A DNA stretch of 64,000 nt, taken from assembly GCF_004214935.1 (NCBI RefSeq), contig NZ_SFCC01000014.1:62001-126000 (forward strand). The letters run 5' to 3'. Below, in pieces: positions 50,974 through 59,286 of this stretch. The notes below the pieces were generated by a model. It made no database searches. It saw only the letters and a program-made list of their open reading frames with translations, and was not told where the DNA came from. The stretch comes from Amycolatopsis suaedae. Lineage in GTDB: Bacteria; Actinomycetota; Actinomycetes; Mycobacteriales; Pseudonocardiaceae. Both the position numbers and the translations under genes were made by a program. Numbering within the stretch: the stretch's first letter is position 1; every line of letters begins with the position of its first letter.

Positions 50974-51375
50974 TCAGTCGAGCAGTTCGGCGAGCAGCCG
51001 GCGGACCCGGCGGTCGATGTCGTCGCGGATCGGGCGGACGGCGTCCACGGCCCGGCCCGCCGGGTCGTCGAGCTGCCAGTCCAGGTAGCGCTTGCCGGGG
51101 AACACGGGGCAGGTGTCGCCGCAGCCCATGGTGATCACCACGTCGGACGCCTCGACCCCCTCGGCCGACAGCTTCGCGGGGATCTCGCCGGTGATGTCCA
51201 GGCCCCATTCGGCCAGCGCCTGCGCGGCGGCAGGGTTGACCCGGTCGGCGGGCTCGGAGCCGGCCGAGCGGACGGCGACGCGGCCCAGGGCGTAATGCCG
51301 CAGCAGCGCCGCGGCCATCTGCGAGCGGCCCGCGTTGTGCACGCAGACGAACAACACTTCCGGAACGGCGGGCAC
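50974..51375 (-). CDS. arsC: Arsenate reductase, phosphatase-fold (ArsC)
   Basis: The product is 133 aa from GTG 51375, with AAGGAG before it. The P-loop motif CVHNAGRSQ (CX5R type) and GCGDTCP with the resolving Cys are present, as is DWQLDDPAG. This is the low-molecular-weight phosphatase type of arsenate reductase, perhaps mycothiol- or thioredoxin-dependent. It is divergent from arsR-acr3 and completes a basic arsenic detoxification cluster: arsenate is reduced here and arsenite exported by Acr3. It is convergent with the LysR gene, 6 bp away. Confidence 0.93.
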   Translation of the reverse strand: MPAVPEVLFVCVHNAGRSQMAAALLRHYALGRVAVRSAGSEPADRVNPAAAQALAEWGLDITGEIPAKLSAEGVEASDVVITMGCGDTCPVFPGKRYLDWQLDDPAGRAVDAVRPIRDDIDRRVRRLLAELLD

Positions 51376-51408
51376 GGCGTTCTCCTTCGTGAGCGCTGAC
51401 TACGCTTG

Positions 51409-51453
51409 AGTGTAACCTGATACCATCGGAGAATGAATTCAGTGTCACCTGAT
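51409..51453. promoter_or_regulatory. Duplicated ArsR operator
   Basis: AGTGTAACCTGAT (51409-51421) and AGTGTCACCTGAT (51441-51453) differ at one base and are 32 bp apart (three helical turns). The first lies between arsC and arsR, the second inside the start of arsR. TACCAT at 51421-51426 fits a -10 box that would start transcription near the arsR ATG. Confidence 0.55.
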
Positions 51454-51753
51454 GTGTTGCCGGTGGAGCTGCTGCGGCTGGTGGCCGATCCGCTGCGTGC
51501 CCGGATCATCGGCCTGCTCGCCAGGGAGACCCTGTGCGCCAGTCACCTGGTCGAGGAGACCGGGGCGAGCCAGACCAACGTGTCCAACCACCTCAAGCTG
51601 CTGCGCGAGGCCGGTCTGGTGACCACCGAGCCCTGCGGCCGCTACACCTACTTCACCCTGCGGCCGGCCGTGCTGCGTACCCTCGGCGAATCCTTCACCC
51701 GGCTGGCCGAGATCGCCGAAACCCACGCCGGCACCAAGCGGGCCTGCCCGTGA
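51433..51753 (+). CDS. arsR: ArsR-family metalloregulator
   Basis: The product is 106 aa. The winged helix TLCASHLVEETGASQTNVSNHLKLLREAGLV is typical of ArsR. Candidate metal-sensing Cys residues are in TLCASH, EPCGRY and the C-terminal RACP; the classical CxC pair of ArsR helix 3 is not present, so a different arsenite site is likely. The stop overlaps the acr3 start (GTGA). It should repress the cluster until arsenite binds. ATG 51433 has GGAG too close for normal initiation, in line with a leaderless start. Confidence 0.9.
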   Translation: MNSVSPDVLPVELLRLVADPLRARIIGLLARETLCASHLVEETGASQTNVSNHLKLLREAGLVTTEPCGRYTYFTLRPAVLRTLGESFTRLAEIAETHAGTKRACP

Positions 51754-52826
51754 ACGCCGGGGCCCCAGCCAGGCTGTCCTTTGTGGACCGGTTCCTGCCG
51801 GTATGGATCATCGCCGCCATGGGCGGCGGGCTGCTGCTCGGCAGCGCGGTTCCGGGCCTGCAGGGCCTGCTGGAGTCGGTGAAGGTCGGGAGCATCTCGG
51901 TGCCGATCGCGCTCGGGCTGCTGCTGATGATGTACCCGGTGCTGGCCAAGGTGCGCTACGACCGGCTCGGCACCGTCACCCGCGACCGGCGCACCCTGCT
52001 GCTGTCGCTGGTGCTGAACTGGGTCGCCGGGCCCGCCCTGATGTTCGCCCTGGCCTGGCTGATGCTGCCCGACCTGCCCGAGTACCGCACCGGCCTGATC
52101 ATCGTCGGCCTGGCCCGGTGCATCGCCATGGTCGTCATCTGGAACGACCTCGCCTGCGGCGACCGCGAGGCCGCCGCCGTGCTGGTGGCGCTGAACTCGG
52201 TGTTCCAGGTGCTGATGTTCGGTGTGCTCGGCTGGTTCTACCTCGACCTGCTGCCCGGCTGGCTCGGCCTGCACAGCGAAGCCGTCGCGTTCTCGTTCTG
52301 GGAGATCGTGCTCAACGTCGCGGTGTTCCTCGGCATCCCGCTGCTGGCCGGCTACCTCACCCGCCGCTCCGGCGAGAAGGCCAGGGGCCGCGCCTGGTAC
52401 GAGGCGGAGTTCCTGCCCCGGATCGGCCCGGTCGCCCTGTACGGCCTGCTGTTCACCATCGTCGTGCTGTTCGCGCTGCAGGGCGAGACCATCACCGCCC
52501 AGCCGTTCGACGTCGCCCGCATCGCCCTGCCGCTGCTGGTCTACTTCGCCGTGATGTGGGGCGGCGCCTACGCCCTCGGCAAGGCCGCCGGGCTGACCTA
52601 CGAACGCACCACCACGCTGGCGTTCACCGCCGCGGGCAACAACTTCGAGCTGGCCATCGCCGTGGCCATCGGCGTCTTCGGCGTCACCTCCGGCCAGGCG
52701 CTGGCCGGCGTCGTCGGCCCGCTGATCGAGGTGCCCGTTCTCGTCGCGCTGGTCTACGTGAGCCTCCGGCTGCGCGGGCGCTGGGCTGCCCGCGAGGGGG
52801 GCGCTGCCCGGGCCGGCACGTCCTGA
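51750..52826 (+). CDS. acr3: Acr3-type arsenite exporter
   Basis: The product is 358 aa with about ten transmembrane helices (FLPVWIIAAMGGGLLLGSAV, PIALGLLLMMYPVLAKVRYD and others). The Acr3 signature GLARCIAMVVIWNDLACGD, with its conserved Cys, and AGNNFELAIAVAIGVFG are present. It exports arsenite using the proton gradient. GTG 51750 overlaps the arsR stop by four bases, so it is translated with the regulator. Confidence 0.95.
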   Translation: MNAGAPARLSFVDRFLPVWIIAAMGGGLLLGSAVPGLQGLLESVKVGSISVPIALGLLLMMYPVLAKVRYDRLGTVTRDRRTLLLSLVLNWVAGPALMFALAWLMLPDLPEYRTGLIIVGLARCIAMVVIWNDLACGDREAAAVLVALNSVFQVLMFGVLGWFYLDLLPGWLGLHSEAVAFSFWEIVLNVAVFLGIPLLAGYLTRRSGEKARGRAWYEAEFLPRIGPVALYGLLFTIVVLFALQGETITAQPFDVARIALPLLVYFAVMWGGAYALGKAAGLTYERTTTLAFTAAGNNFELAIAVAIGVFGVTSGQALAGVVGPLIEVPVLVALVYVSLRLRGRWAAREGGAARAGTS

Positions 52827-52840
52827 TCCGGCGCACGGCG

Positions 52841-53689
52841 TCAGTCGCCGAAGGCCACCCGGTGTGCCGCGACGCAGGCAGCCGGAAGGTCGTCCGGCAC
52901 GGCGACACTTCCGGTGATCGTCGTGCGCGGTGCGAGCGGGAGCGCGCGCACCCGGGTGGAGCGGATCTCGGCCGCCTGATCGGCTGGCAGCACCGTCCAG
53001 CCGCGGGGGTCGGAGCCGACCTCCACGATCGTGTCCTGGACGGTCCCCGTCCGGCGGGCGGGCAGCGCCTGGACCCCGGCCTCCCGCAGCGCGGTGACCA
53101 CGGCGGGGTCGTGGTCCTGGGAGATCCGGAGAGGTCCGCCGGCCAGCTCCGCCACGCCGACCTCCGCCGCGGCGGCGGCCGGATGCCGCGTGGACACCAC
53201 CGCCAGCAGCGGCTCGGTCCACGCCGACAGGACCCGCACCCCGGCCGCCGAACGCACCCCGCGCGCCAGCGCCAAGTCGATCTCCCCGTGCCGCAGGGCG
53301 CTCAGCCGGGCGGGCAGCGGCAGGTCGACGAGCACGACGTCGAACGCCGGAGCACGCTCCCGCAGTACGTCGATCCCGCGTTCCAGGCGGGCGGTGAACT
53401 GCCCGGCGCCGGTGCCGATGCGCATGACACCCGCCTGCGCCCGCGCCACGACCCGGACCCGGTCGGCGGCCGCGAGCGCGGCCCGCGCCGCGTCGAGCAC
53501 CCCGTGCCCGGCGGGGGTGAGCCGGACCCGTCGGGGTGAGCGGTCGAACAGCTGGACGCCGAGCTCGCGTTCCAGCCGCGCGATCTGCCTGCTGACCGCC
53601 GGCTGGGCGATATGCAGCCGCTCGGCGGCACGGCCGAAGTGCAGTTCGTCGGCGACCGTGACGAAGTACCGCAGTGCCCGTAGTTCCAC
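52841..53689 (-). CDS. LysR-family regulator divergent from an F420-type oxidoreductase
   Basis: From GTG 53689 (GGAGG upstream) the product is 282 aa. The DNA-binding domain ELRALRYFVTVADELHFGRAAERLHIAQPAVSRQI is classical LysR. A longer upstream frame carries an Arg/Pro-rich stretch without a domain and is rejected. The C-terminal domain is short and less conserved. It probably regulates the LLM oxidoreductase transcribed the other way from an 89-bp gap. Confidence 0.9.
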   Translation of the reverse strand: MELRALRYFVTVADELHFGRAAERLHIAQPAVSRQIARLERELGVQLFDRSPRRVRLTPAGHGVLDAARAALAAADRVRVVARAQAGVMRIGTGAGQFTARLERGIDVLRERAPAFDVVLVDLPLPARLSALRHGEIDLALARGVRSAAGVRVLSAWTEPLLAVVSTRHPAAAAAEVGVAELAGGPLRISQDHDPAVVTALREAGVQALPARRTGTVQDTIVEVGSDPRGWTVLPADQAAEIRSTRVRALPLAPRTTITGSVAVPDDLPAACVAAHRVAFGD

Positions 53690-53778
53690 CGGCCCTCCCT
53701 GCGACGATGCCGCCAGGTTATCGCAGCGCGTCGGCCCTGGCGCTGGTTCACCGCGGGCTGCCGTGCTGGAGTCCAGGC

Positions 53779-54639
53779 ATGACAGTCGACCTCGGCCTGC
53801 TCGGCGCCCATCTGCGTGAGCATCAGGTGAACCCGGAAGTGGCGGCGGAAATGGAGCGGGCCGGATACGGCACGCTGTGGCTGGACGCCTCCCCGGCGGC
53901 CGACCTCGCCCTCGCGGAGCGGCTGCTCGACGTGACCACCCGGCTGGCCGTCGCGACGAGCGCGGTGAACGTCTGGACCGCCGACGCGGACACGGTCGCC
54001 GCCGCGTACCACCGGATCGAAGCCAAGCATCCCGGCCGGTTCCTGCTCGGGGTCGGGATCGGCCACCGCGAGGTTCACGCCGAGTACGCCTCACCGTACG
54101 ACACGCTGGCGTCCTATCTGGACAGACTGGCCGGTGCGGGGGTCCCGGCCGGCCGCACGGTGGTGGCCGCGCTCGGGCCGAGGATGTTGCGCCTGGCCCG
54201 GGACCGCACCGCGGGAGCCGTTCCGTGCATGGTGCCTCCGGCGCACACCCGGCGGGCACGCTCGATCCTCGGCGCGGGCAGACTGCTGCTGCCCGGGCAT
54301 TTCGCGCTCGCCGAGCCCGACGCCGGACGGGCTCGCGCGGTCGCCCGGTCCGCACCGCCGGGAACAGCACTGCGGGTCACCAACTACGCGAACAACCTCA
54401 GGCGGCTCGGCTTCACCGAGGACGACCTCTCCGGCGCGGGCAGCGACCGCCTCATCGACGCGCTCGTCGCCCACGGCGACCCGGCCACCACCGCGACGCG
54501 GCTGCTGGCCCACCGGGACGCCGGCGCGGACCACGTCGGCGTCTACCCCCTCGGTGACGACCCGGTCGGAACCCTTCGCACGGTCGCCGAAGCGGTGCCG
54601 CTTCCGGCTCGCCGGGTTACCGCGGACCGTTCCGGGTAA
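53779..54639 (+). CDS. LLM-class F420-dependent oxidoreductase
   Basis: The product is 286 aa. Marks of the luciferase-like family are TVDLGLLGAHLREHQ, AEMERAGYGTLWLDASPA, RLAVATSAVNVWTADADTVAAAYHRIEAKHPGRFLLGVGIGH and the late AGADHVGVYPLGDD. Close relatives use F420H2, in line with an actinobacterium. The substrate is unknown. Start ATG 53779 has only a weak ribosome site. A LysR gene is divergent. Confidence 0.9.
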   Translation: MTVDLGLLGAHLREHQVNPEVAAEMERAGYGTLWLDASPAADLALAERLLDVTTRLAVATSAVNVWTADADTVAAAYHRIEAKHPGRFLLGVGIGHREVHAEYASPYDTLASYLDRLAGAGVPAGRTVVAALGPRMLRLARDRTAGAVPCMVPPAHTRRARSILGAGRLLLPGHFALAEPDAGRARAVARSAPPGTALRVTNYANNLRRLGFTEDDLSGAGSDRLIDALVAHGDPATTATRLLAHRDAGADHVGVYPLGDDPVGTLRTVAEAVPLPARRVTADRSG

Positions 54640-54649
54640 CACCGGGGGC

Positions 54650-55138
54650 ATGGACACGTTGCTCGGGATCTACCTCAACGACCAGCTGGCCATGGGACTG
54701 GTATGGCGTGAGCTGGCGCGCCGGGCCGCCCGCAACAACCGCGACACCGGGTTCGAGGCACCGTTGCGGGAGGTGGCGTCGGCGATCGCGGAGGACGTGG
54801 AAACCTACCGGGACATCATGCGCGCGGTGGCGGTGCGGGTGAACCCGGTCAAGGCAGGCGCCGCGGTCGTCGCCGAACGGCTGGGCCGGTTGAAGCCGAA
54901 CGGCCGGCTGACCTCGTACTCGCCGTTGAGCCGGTTCTGGGAACTCGAGGCCCTGGTCATGGGGATCGAGGGCAAGAAGGTCCTGTGGACCACCCTGCGC
55001 GACGCGGCGGGGCTGGGTGCGCGGTTGCCCGAGGTGGACTTCGACCGGCTCATCACGCGTGCGGACCGGCAGCGTTCGCTGCTGGAGCCGGCACGGCTGC
55101 GCGCCGGCGAGGAGGCCTTCGCGGCTGCGGGCCGCTGA
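54650..55138 (+). CDS. Conserved-looking hypothetical protein (162 aa)
   Basis: The ATG follows GGGGG, 10 bases after the LLM stop. The product is helical and hydrophilic: IYLNDQLAMGLVWRELARRAARNN, AIAEDVETYRDIMRAVAVRVNP, and VVAERLGRLKPNGRLTSYSPLSRFWELEALVMGI. The pattern of long helices with Glu/His residues resembles ferritin-like four-helix bundles, but metal ligands are not clear. I do not recognise the family. It may be co-transcribed with the LLM gene. Confidence 0.7.
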   Translation: MDTLLGIYLNDQLAMGLVWRELARRAARNNRDTGFEAPLREVASAIAEDVETYRDIMRAVAVRVNPVKAGAAVVAERLGRLKPNGRLTSYSPLSRFWELEALVMGIEGKKVLWTTLRDAAGLGARLPEVDFDRLITRADRQRSLLEPARLRAGEEAFAAAGR

Positions 55139-55256
55139 CCGGCGCCCGGCCGTTGTCACCCGTGCAGGTGGTGGTTCCCGGGGGTGAAGCCGCGCCCGTG
55201 GCTGCCCGCGAGCGGAGGCTCTAGATTCGACGCAGCTGGCGAGGAGGCGGTGTGTC

Positions 55257-56012
55257 GTGCCGGAGGTACTGGTCGCCGGAGGCTGGGGACTGCTGGCCGG
55301 TTCCGCTCTGGTCGTCGGTGCTCTCGCCGGCTACCTCGCCCGGATCCCTGGCGTGGTCGTCGCGGGGGTGATGGCCTTCGGCAGCGGCGTGCTGCTGTCC
55401 GCGGTGTCGTTCGAGTTGATCGCCGAGGCCCACGAACGCGGTGGCCTGCTGCCGACCGCCGGGGGAGCGGTGGCCGGCGCCGTCGTGTACACGCTGGCGA
55501 ACATCGCCCTGGCCCGCAGGGGCGCCCGCCATCGCAAGCGGTCCGGTGACCAGCAGCCCTCCGAATCCGAGCAGTCCGGTTCCGGAACCGCGATCGCGCT
55601 GGGGGCGCTGCTGGACGGGGTGCCCGAGTCGATCGTGATCGGCGCCAGCCTGCTCGGCGGTGGCGGGGTCAGCGTCGTCACGGTGGCCGCGGTGTTCGTC
55701 AGCAACGTCCCGGAAGGGCTGTCGAGCGCGTCCGGGATGCGCAACGCCGGCCGGAGCCGCCGGTACGTCTTCACCCTGTGGGGCGGCATCGCGGTGGCGA
55801 GCGCGCTGGCGGCGATGGCGGGCTACGGCGTGCTCGGCGGCGCGCCCGGCGAGGTCCTCGCGGCGATCACCGCACTCGCGGGCGGTGCGATCCTGGCCAT
55901 GGTCGCCGACACCATGATCCCCGAGGCGTTCTCCGACGCCCGGCTGTGGACCGGGCTGATCACCGTCACCGGCTTCCTGACCGCCTTCTGGCTGTCCAGT
56001 CTCCAGGCGTGA
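55257..56012 (+). CDS. ZIP-family divalent metal transporter
   Basis: The product is 251 aa with about seven to eight membrane helices. ZIP motifs are present: ALLDGVPESIVIGASL (helix 4) and VFVSNVPEGLSSASG (helix 5), and a short hydrophilic loop with RHRKRSGDQQPSESEQ lies between helices 3 and 4. Typical ZIP histidines in helix 4 (HNxxE) are replaced by a Pro-Glu version, as in some bacterial ZIPs. It may move zinc, iron or manganese; direction is not evident. GTG 55257 follows GGAGG. Confidence 0.85.
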   Translation: MPEVLVAGGWGLLAGSALVVGALAGYLARIPGVVVAGVMAFGSGVLLSAVSFELIAEAHERGGLLPTAGGAVAGAVVYTLANIALARRGARHRKRSGDQQPSESEQSGSGTAIALGALLDGVPESIVIGASLLGGGGVSVVTVAAVFVSNVPEGLSSASGMRNAGRSRRYVFTLWGGIAVASALAAMAGYGVLGGAPGEVLAAITALAGGAILAMVADTMIPEAFSDARLWTGLITVTGFLTAFWLSSLQA

Positions 56013-56066
56013 GGGCCAGCGGCTACCTCGGCGGCGTGGTGCCGGCCATGCCGACCCGGCCGCGAG

Positions 56067-56975
56067 TCACTCCAGGACGGCGAGCAGGTCGACGATCGCG
56101 TCCCGGACGGCGTTCGGGTGTTCCTGCGGAATGGCGTGCCCGATGCCCTCGACGACGATGACGTCGCCTCGCGGGACGGCGGCCATGAGTTCGGCCGCCG
56201 TCCGGTTGAACAGCGGGCGGACCTTGGCGGTGCCCCGGTCCAGGCGCCCGGCCTGCAGGCAGACGGTCGGCACGTCGGGTGTCCCGGCGGCCTGGAGGCG
56301 GCGCAGCAGCGGCAGGCTGGGCACGATCTGCCTGGCCTCCCGCCTGCCCGCCCGCATGGCCCGGACGCACGCGTGGTCGCGCAGCAGGATGGCGCGGTCC
56401 TCTGCGCTGATGTCCGGGGAGAACCCCTGGGGCAGGGTCGCCCGCTCGATCAGCCGGGTCGCACCGATCCTCGCCAGCCCCGCGTGGAGCCGGAACGAGG
56501 CCGCGACCACGCGCGCGAGCGCGGGGGACATGACCTCGGCGAGCGTCGCGTCGACGAAAACCAGGCCGGCGACGCGCCGCGGATGGTGGTGGGCGAAAGT
56601 CCGCAGGATCGGCCCGCCCCAGCTGTGGCCGACGAGGACCACGGGTTCGGTCTCGCCCAGCGCGTCGAGCAGGGCGGCCAGGTCGCCTGCGAGGTGGTCG
56701 AGTGAGCGGTCGTCGTCGGCGTCATCGCTGCCGCCGTAGCCGGCGCGGTCGTAGCTGAGCGTGCGGGCGCGCTCGCTGATCTGCCGCTGGGTGTGCACCC
56801 ATTCCGCGGCGGGCGCGCTCATGCCTGCCTCGAAGACGACGAGCGGACCGGGTGCGTCACCGGCCACGACCGCACGCAGGCGCCGTCCGCCGGGAAGCTC
56901 GACCAGCCGCTCGGTCAGGCCGGCGCCCGGGTCGAGCCGCGGGGGCACGCCGCGGGGGAATCCGTTGACTGCCAT
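56067..56975 (-). CDS. Alpha/beta hydrolase
   Basis: The product is 302 aa from ATG 56975. The nucleophile elbow GHSWGG, the oxyanion part VVFEAGMSAP, the acid residue area (CLQAGRLDRG) and the final IGHAIPQEHP His fit the family. The start RTLSYDRAGYGGSDDAD is typical of lipase/esterase or haloperoxidase-like members. Substrate unknown. It is 13 bases from the amidase gene in the same operon, controlled by the TetR at the front. Confidence 0.9.
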   Translation of the reverse strand: MAVNGFPRGVPPRLDPGAGLTERLVELPGGRRLRAVVAGDAPGPLVVFEAGMSAPAAEWVHTQRQISERARTLSYDRAGYGGSDDADDDRSLDHLAGDLAALLDALGETEPVVLVGHSWGGPILRTFAHHHPRRVAGLVFVDATLAEVMSPALARVVAASFRLHAGLARIGATRLIERATLPQGFSPDISAEDRAILLRDHACVRAMRAGRREARQIVPSLPLLRRLQAAGTPDVPTVCLQAGRLDRGTAKVRPLFNRTAAELMAAVPRGDVIVVEGIGHAIPQEHPNAVRDAIVDLLAVLE

Positions 56976-56988
56976 GATGATCGGCCTT

Positions 56989-58416
56989 TCACTGGTGCCA
57001 GCAGGGCGGGTGGGCGTCGGCCCACAGGCCGGCGCGTTCGAGCTGGGCGGCGAGCGCGAGCAGCGGGCCGTCGTGCCGGGGACGCCCGACGAGCTGCACC
57101 CCGACGGGCAGCCCGCCGCTGTCCTGGTGCGACGGGAGCGCGACGGCCGGGGCCCCGGTGAAGTTCGCCCACGGCGTGTGACAGGACCAGGCCAGCATCC
57201 GGTCGGGAACCTGCTCGACACCGTCCGAGAGATAGTGGCCGATCGGCACGGCCGGACCGTTGGTCGTCGGCGTCAGTGCGACGTCGAACCCGGCGAGTGC
57301 GTCGAGGAAGGTGCTGGCGTACTGGGCGAGGGCCGCCTGCCCGAGTTCGACGTCGGTGCCGGAGCGCGTCCGGCCGGCCGCGAGCAGATACCGCGTGTAC
57401 GGCATGAGCAGGTCCTGTCGCCCGGGCGGGACGAGAGCGGGAACCATGGCCGCGGTGCGCACCTCGAACCACAGCACGATCGCCCGCCGCACCGGCTCGG
57501 TGTAGCGGGCCGGGATCGGGATCTCCTGTACGTCGTGCCCGAGTTCGCGGAGCAGGTTCGCGGCGCGCTCGGCGGCCCGGACCGCCTCCGGATGCGGGTC
57601 GATCCCGTCCATCCCGGTCTCTGTCCACATCGCGATCCGCAGCCCCCCGGACGGGCTGCGCCGGATCGTGTCGGCGAAGCTCTGCCCGGGATGCCAGCCG
57701 TGCAGATCGCCCGGCCACGGCTGAGCCATGACGTCCAGCAGCAAGGCCGCGTCGGGCACCGTACGCGCGATCGGTGTCTCGATGCCGGGGCTGAAGAAGG
57801 ACGTCACCGGGGCCAGGCTCACCAGTCCCCGGCTCGGCTTCACCGCGACGAGATGGCAGGTGGCGGCAGGCGTCCGGCCCGAGCCGGCACCGTCGCTTCC
57901 GTGCGCGACGGGCAGCATCCCGGCCGCCACGGCGGTGGCCGCACCGCCGCTGGAGCCGCTCGAGTACCGGCTCGGGTCGTACGGCGTGACCGCGGGCCGG
58001 CCGGTGACGTTGTTCTCGGTGAAACAGGTGACGCCGAACTCCGGCACGTTGGTCTTGCCGACGACGACCGCGCCGGCCCGCCGCAGCAGCCCCACGGTCC
58101 ACGCGTCCTGGGCGGGCACGTGGTCGTCGAGCGCGGCCGAGCCCGACGTGGTCCGGATACCCGCGGTCGCGTTGAGGTCCTTGATACCGAGGGGCAGCCC
58201 GAGCAGCGGTGACCGGTCGCCGCGGGCGAGCAGCCGATCGGCGCGGGCGGCTTCGCCGATGGCGAGTTCCGGGGTGACGGTGACGAAGGCGCCGAGCGCG
58301 CCGTCGAGTTCGCCGATGCGGGTCAGGTAGTGCCGCGTCAGTTCGAGCGAGGAGATCTCCCCGCTGCGTAACGCACGCAGCTGCTCGGCCGCGGACAGTT
58401 CGTGTGGCTCGGTCAT
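56989..58416 (-). CDS. Amidase (AS family)
   Basis: The product is 475 aa. The Ser-cis-Ser-Lys triad is visible: Lys79 in GIKDLN, cis-Ser in SSGSSGGAA (155/156) and nucleophile Ser179 in GSDGAGSGRTPA, where the usual GGS is AGS. This change next to the nucleophile is unusual but the Ser is kept. It hydrolyses amide bonds of unknown substrate. ATG 58416 overlaps the TetR stop by four bases (ATGA). Confidence 0.9.
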   Translation of the reverse strand: MTEPHELSAAEQLRALRSGEISSLELTRHYLTRIGELDGALGAFVTVTPELAIGEAARADRLLARGDRSPLLGLPLGIKDLNATAGIRTTSGSAALDDHVPAQDAWTVGLLRRAGAVVVGKTNVPEFGVTCFTENNVTGRPAVTPYDPSRYSSGSSGGAATAVAAGMLPVAHGSDGAGSGRTPAATCHLVAVKPSRGLVSLAPVTSFFSPGIETPIARTVPDAALLLDVMAQPWPGDLHGWHPGQSFADTIRRSPSGGLRIAMWTETGMDGIDPHPEAVRAAERAANLLRELGHDVQEIPIPARYTEPVRRAIVLWFEVRTAAMVPALVPPGRQDLLMPYTRYLLAAGRTRSGTDVELGQAALAQYASTFLDALAGFDVALTPTTNGPAVPIGHYLSDGVEQVPDRMLAWSCHTPWANFTGAPAVALPSHQDSGGLPVGVQLVGRPRHDGPLLALAAQLERAGLWADAHPPCWHQ

Positions 58417-58988
58417 GGGACGACCAGCGTCCTGGTGAGCAACCGGTACGCGGACAGCGCGATGAGGTCGAGATCCTCGGACGTGATCGGCCGCCGCGCG
58501 ATCATCTGGCGGTGCATCAGCGGACCCTCCAGCAGATCACCGGGAAGGTACGGATTGACCGGCTCGGTGATCTCACCGCGTCGCACGGCACGGTCGATCG
58601 CCGCCGCGAGAATCCGCCGCCTCCTGCTCGCCATGGCCTGGAACGCCGCGTCGGCCTCGGGGTCGCGGCGCAGGTCTGCCAGCAGGCCCAGCAGCCCGTC
58701 CATCCACGGCGCCGACCACGACGTCGCCAGGCCGTCCAGGTTCGCCCGCAGATCGTGGTAGAGCGAGCCGGTGTCCGTCTCCGGGATCGGCGGCAGATGC
58801 TGGGCCAGCGCCGCCGTGACCAGTTGTGCCTTGGTCTGCCATCGCCGGTAGACGTCGCTGCGGTGGGCGTTCGCCTCGGCAGCGACCCGGGCCATGGTGA
58901 GCGCGTCGTAGCCGGAACTGGTCAGCAGCAGCCATGTCGCGGAGAGCAGCCGCTGCTCGAGTTCCGGATCGCGTGGGCGTCCTGCCAT
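58413..58988 (-). CDS. TetR-family regulator of the amidase operon
   Basis: The product is 191 aa. The HTH is YDALTMARVAAEANAHRSDVYRRWQTKAQLV. The C-terminal domain is of the TetR_C_16-like group (RRDPEADAAFQAMASRRRRILAAAI). Its stop overlaps the amidase start, so it heads a three-gene operon with the amidase and hydrolase and likely represses it. A palindrome lies 30 bp upstream. Confidence 0.9.
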   Translation of the reverse strand: MAGRPRDPELEQRLLSATWLLLTSSGYDALTMARVAAEANAHRSDVYRRWQTKAQLVTAALAQHLPPIPETDTGSLYHDLRANLDGLATSWSAPWMDGLLGLLADLRRDPEADAAFQAMASRRRRILAAAIDRAVRRGEITEPVNPYLPGDLLEGPLMHRQMIARRPITSEDLDLIALSAYRLLTRTLVVP

Positions 58989-59017
58989 GGCACCGTCCCT
59001 AGTTACGCATCAGCTTG

Positions 59018-59032
59018 TAGCGATATACGCTA
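59018..59032. promoter_or_regulatory. TetR operator TAGCG-atata-CGCTA
   Basis: A perfect 5-bp inverted repeat with AT-rich centre, 30 bp before the tetR start, the usual position for auto-repression of the operon. Confidence 0.6.
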
Positions 59033-59286
59033 GCCCGACGGTGCTGCGACGGCAAGCACGTCTTTCGTGTTCGCACCGAATATCGGGGTCCCAGGTGGAC
59101 TCGCGCCCATCACGGTCAGCGCGACAGGGTGTCGTCGAAAACCGGGACGGCATCGCTGGCCCCGGCTGGCAGCGGCGGCGGATGGAGAACTTCCTCAACA
59201 TCGTTGCCGGCGGTCCGGACCCCGGCCCCTGCATGGCTTCTACAGCGATGGCTTCCCGAACAACCTTCTGACCCGCGGCATCTAGT
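59033..59286. other. Intergenic stretch with possible gene remnant
   Basis: No intact gene is supported. Frames near 59187-59285 spell MENFLNIVAGGPDPGP, and in another frame PLHGFYSDGFPNNLLTRGI, as if one former coding sequence were frameshifted. There is no ribosome site. It ends at the CTAG that borders the IS relic. Confidence 0.3.

Noticed and set aside
59187..59285. Possible gene fragment (MENFLNIVAGG / HGFYSDGFPNN)
   Set aside because: Frames are broken and the product cannot be recognised; kept only as a remark on the intergenic region.
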